This document shows positions 4,782-5,453 of a DNA stretch of 5,453 nucleotides, one piece after another (within the stretch, counting starts at the first letter, position 1; every line of letters starts with the position of its first letter). The stretch comes from Acidobacteriota bacterium. Lineage in GTDB: Bacteria > Acidobacteriota > Terriglobia > Acidiferrales > UBA7541. Made by a program: the position numbers and the translations under genes. The DNA lies in the NCBI GenBank assembly GCA_003153585.1, contig PLZZ01000130.1, forward strand, positions 9,049-14,501, written 5' to 3'. The notes below the pieces were generated by a model. That model ran no database searches and was not told the DNA's origin. It worked only from the letters and a program-made list of their open reading frames with translations.

Positions 4782-5453
4782 CTAGTAGAAAACCACTTTT
4801 ACATCCGGGCTCTTTTTCAGGTGCACGGTATCGATGAAGCGGACCTGGCGGTCGTCGTATGTAAGGATCAGGGAATGGGTCCGAGTGCCTTCGCCGAAGA
4901 AGCGCACGCCGCGGAGCAGTCCGCCGCCGGTGACGCCGGTACATGCGAAAATAATTTTCTTTCCGGGAGCGAGATCTTCCGTGGCGTAAATGCGCTTAGC
5001 GTCTTTGATGCCCATCTGAGCGAGGCGCTCGTGGTGCTCGGGCTTTGACGCTACCAGGCGCGCGAGAATTTGGCCGTTCAGGCAGCGCAGAGCAGCAGCC
5101 GTGAGAACGCCTTCCGGGGCGCCGCCGGTGCCCATTACGGCGTGGACGCCGGTGCCAACTACAGCGGCGCTGATTCCGGCGGAGAGGTCGCCGTCGGAGA
5201 TGAGCCTGATGCGAGCGCCGGTGGCTCGAATCTGATTGATCAGTTCTTCATGGCGCGGGCGGTCGAGCACGATAATGACAAGGTCTTCGACTTTGCGGTT
5301 GAGACGTTTTGCAATTGATTTCAGATTGTCCGCCACCGGCGCATCCAGGTCGACCGCGCCTTTGCACGAGGGCCCGACAATAATTTTCTCCATGTAAAGA
5401 TCAGGGGCGTGCAGCAATCCTCCGCGTTCGCTGGCGGCGAGAACAACGATGGC
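4782..5453 (-). CDS. glpX: Class II fructose-1,6-bisphosphatase (GlpX), N-terminus beyond window
   Basis: GlpX hydrolyses fructose 1,6-bisphosphate to fructose 6-phosphate, the committed step of gluconeogenesis; some members also act on sedoheptulose 1,7-bisphosphate. The frame stays open through the right edge, giving 223 C-terminal residues of the usual 320-340. The visible start reads [23 protein letters not shown], the GlpX segment that follows the N-terminal metal-site region. Later motifs are L-D-R-P-R-H, I-S-D-G-D-L, the signature [16 protein letters not shown] whose Glu is the last metal ligand, F-A-C-T-G-V-T-G-G, and T-R-T-H-S-L. The remaining catalytic Asp/Glu residues lie outside the window. 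A TTG at 5415-5417 can be mistaken for a start, but conserved family sequence continues upstream of it, so the true start is off-window. The gene is complete at its 3' end, with no frameshift. Confidence 0.93.
   Translation of the reverse strand, partial: AIVVLAASERGGLLHAPDLYMEKIIVGPSCKGAVDLDAPVADNLKSIAKRLNRKVEDLVIIVLDRPRHEELINQIRATGARIRLISDGDLSAGISAAVVGTGVHAVMGTGGAPEGVLTAAALRCLNGQILARLVASKPEHHERLAQMGIKDAKRIYATEDLAPGKKIIFACTGVTGGGLLRGVRFFGEGTRTHSLILTYDDRQVRFIDTVHLKKSPDVKVVFY

Noticed and set aside
5415..5417. TTG as the start of glpX.
   Set aside because: The frame continues to the window edge encoding [12 protein letters not shown], a conserved GlpX segment, so the gene is simply cut by the window.

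Overview
The window looks like an ordinary chromosomal segment from a moderately GC-rich bacterium, most likely an acidobacterium (Terriglobia / Koribacter-like). This rests on recognition of protein types: a zinc-ribbon plus XRE regulator of a kind I recall from acidobacterial genomes, a DciA-type helicase loader, a class II (GlpX) fructose bisphosphatase, and a membrane-anchored protein with a 'IYPGA' motif. No database search was possible. I see no phage, transposon, CRISPR, tRNA or rRNA, and no new defence or biosynthetic system. What stands out is fine-scale regulatory architecture between the genes.

Layout. (1) 1-632, minus strand: dciA (DUF721) is followed after 37 bases by gatC, which runs off the left edge; they look like one operon. 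dciA has a good extended -10 hexamer only 9 bases before its ATG and no Shine-Dalgarno, so its mRNA may be nearly leaderless. (2) 633-782: a 150-base divergent spacer holding a perfect 11-base palindrome and, on the plus strand, a six-codon leader ORF with its own ribosome site just before the next gene. (3) 783-1259, plus: DUF1203 protein. (4) 1351-2678, minus: an HD-domain hydrolase followed by a DUF2071 protein, joined by a TAATG stop/start overlap. (5) 2679-3174: about 500 bases without a convincing gene. It carries phased TGAG repeats about 21 bases apart, a minus-strand intrinsic terminator and a 17-base dyad, and lies between the divergent HD and XRE genes. (6) 3175-3981, plus: CxxC/CxxC zinc-ribbon plus Cro/CI-type regulator with two competing, well-supported start sites. 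(7) 4020-4073: long hairpin, a probable shared terminator for convergent transcription. (8) 4112-4696, minus: single-pass membrane-anchored protein of unknown function with its own promoter. (9) 4782-5453, minus: C-terminal two thirds of glpX, running off the right edge.

How they fit together: these are mostly housekeeping genes (replication initiation, tRNA-dependent amidation, gluconeogenesis) interspersed with small conserved proteins of unknown function. I infer no single pathway linking them. The XRE regulator is the only recognisable transcription factor, and the dyad upstream of it is a candidate autoregulatory operator.
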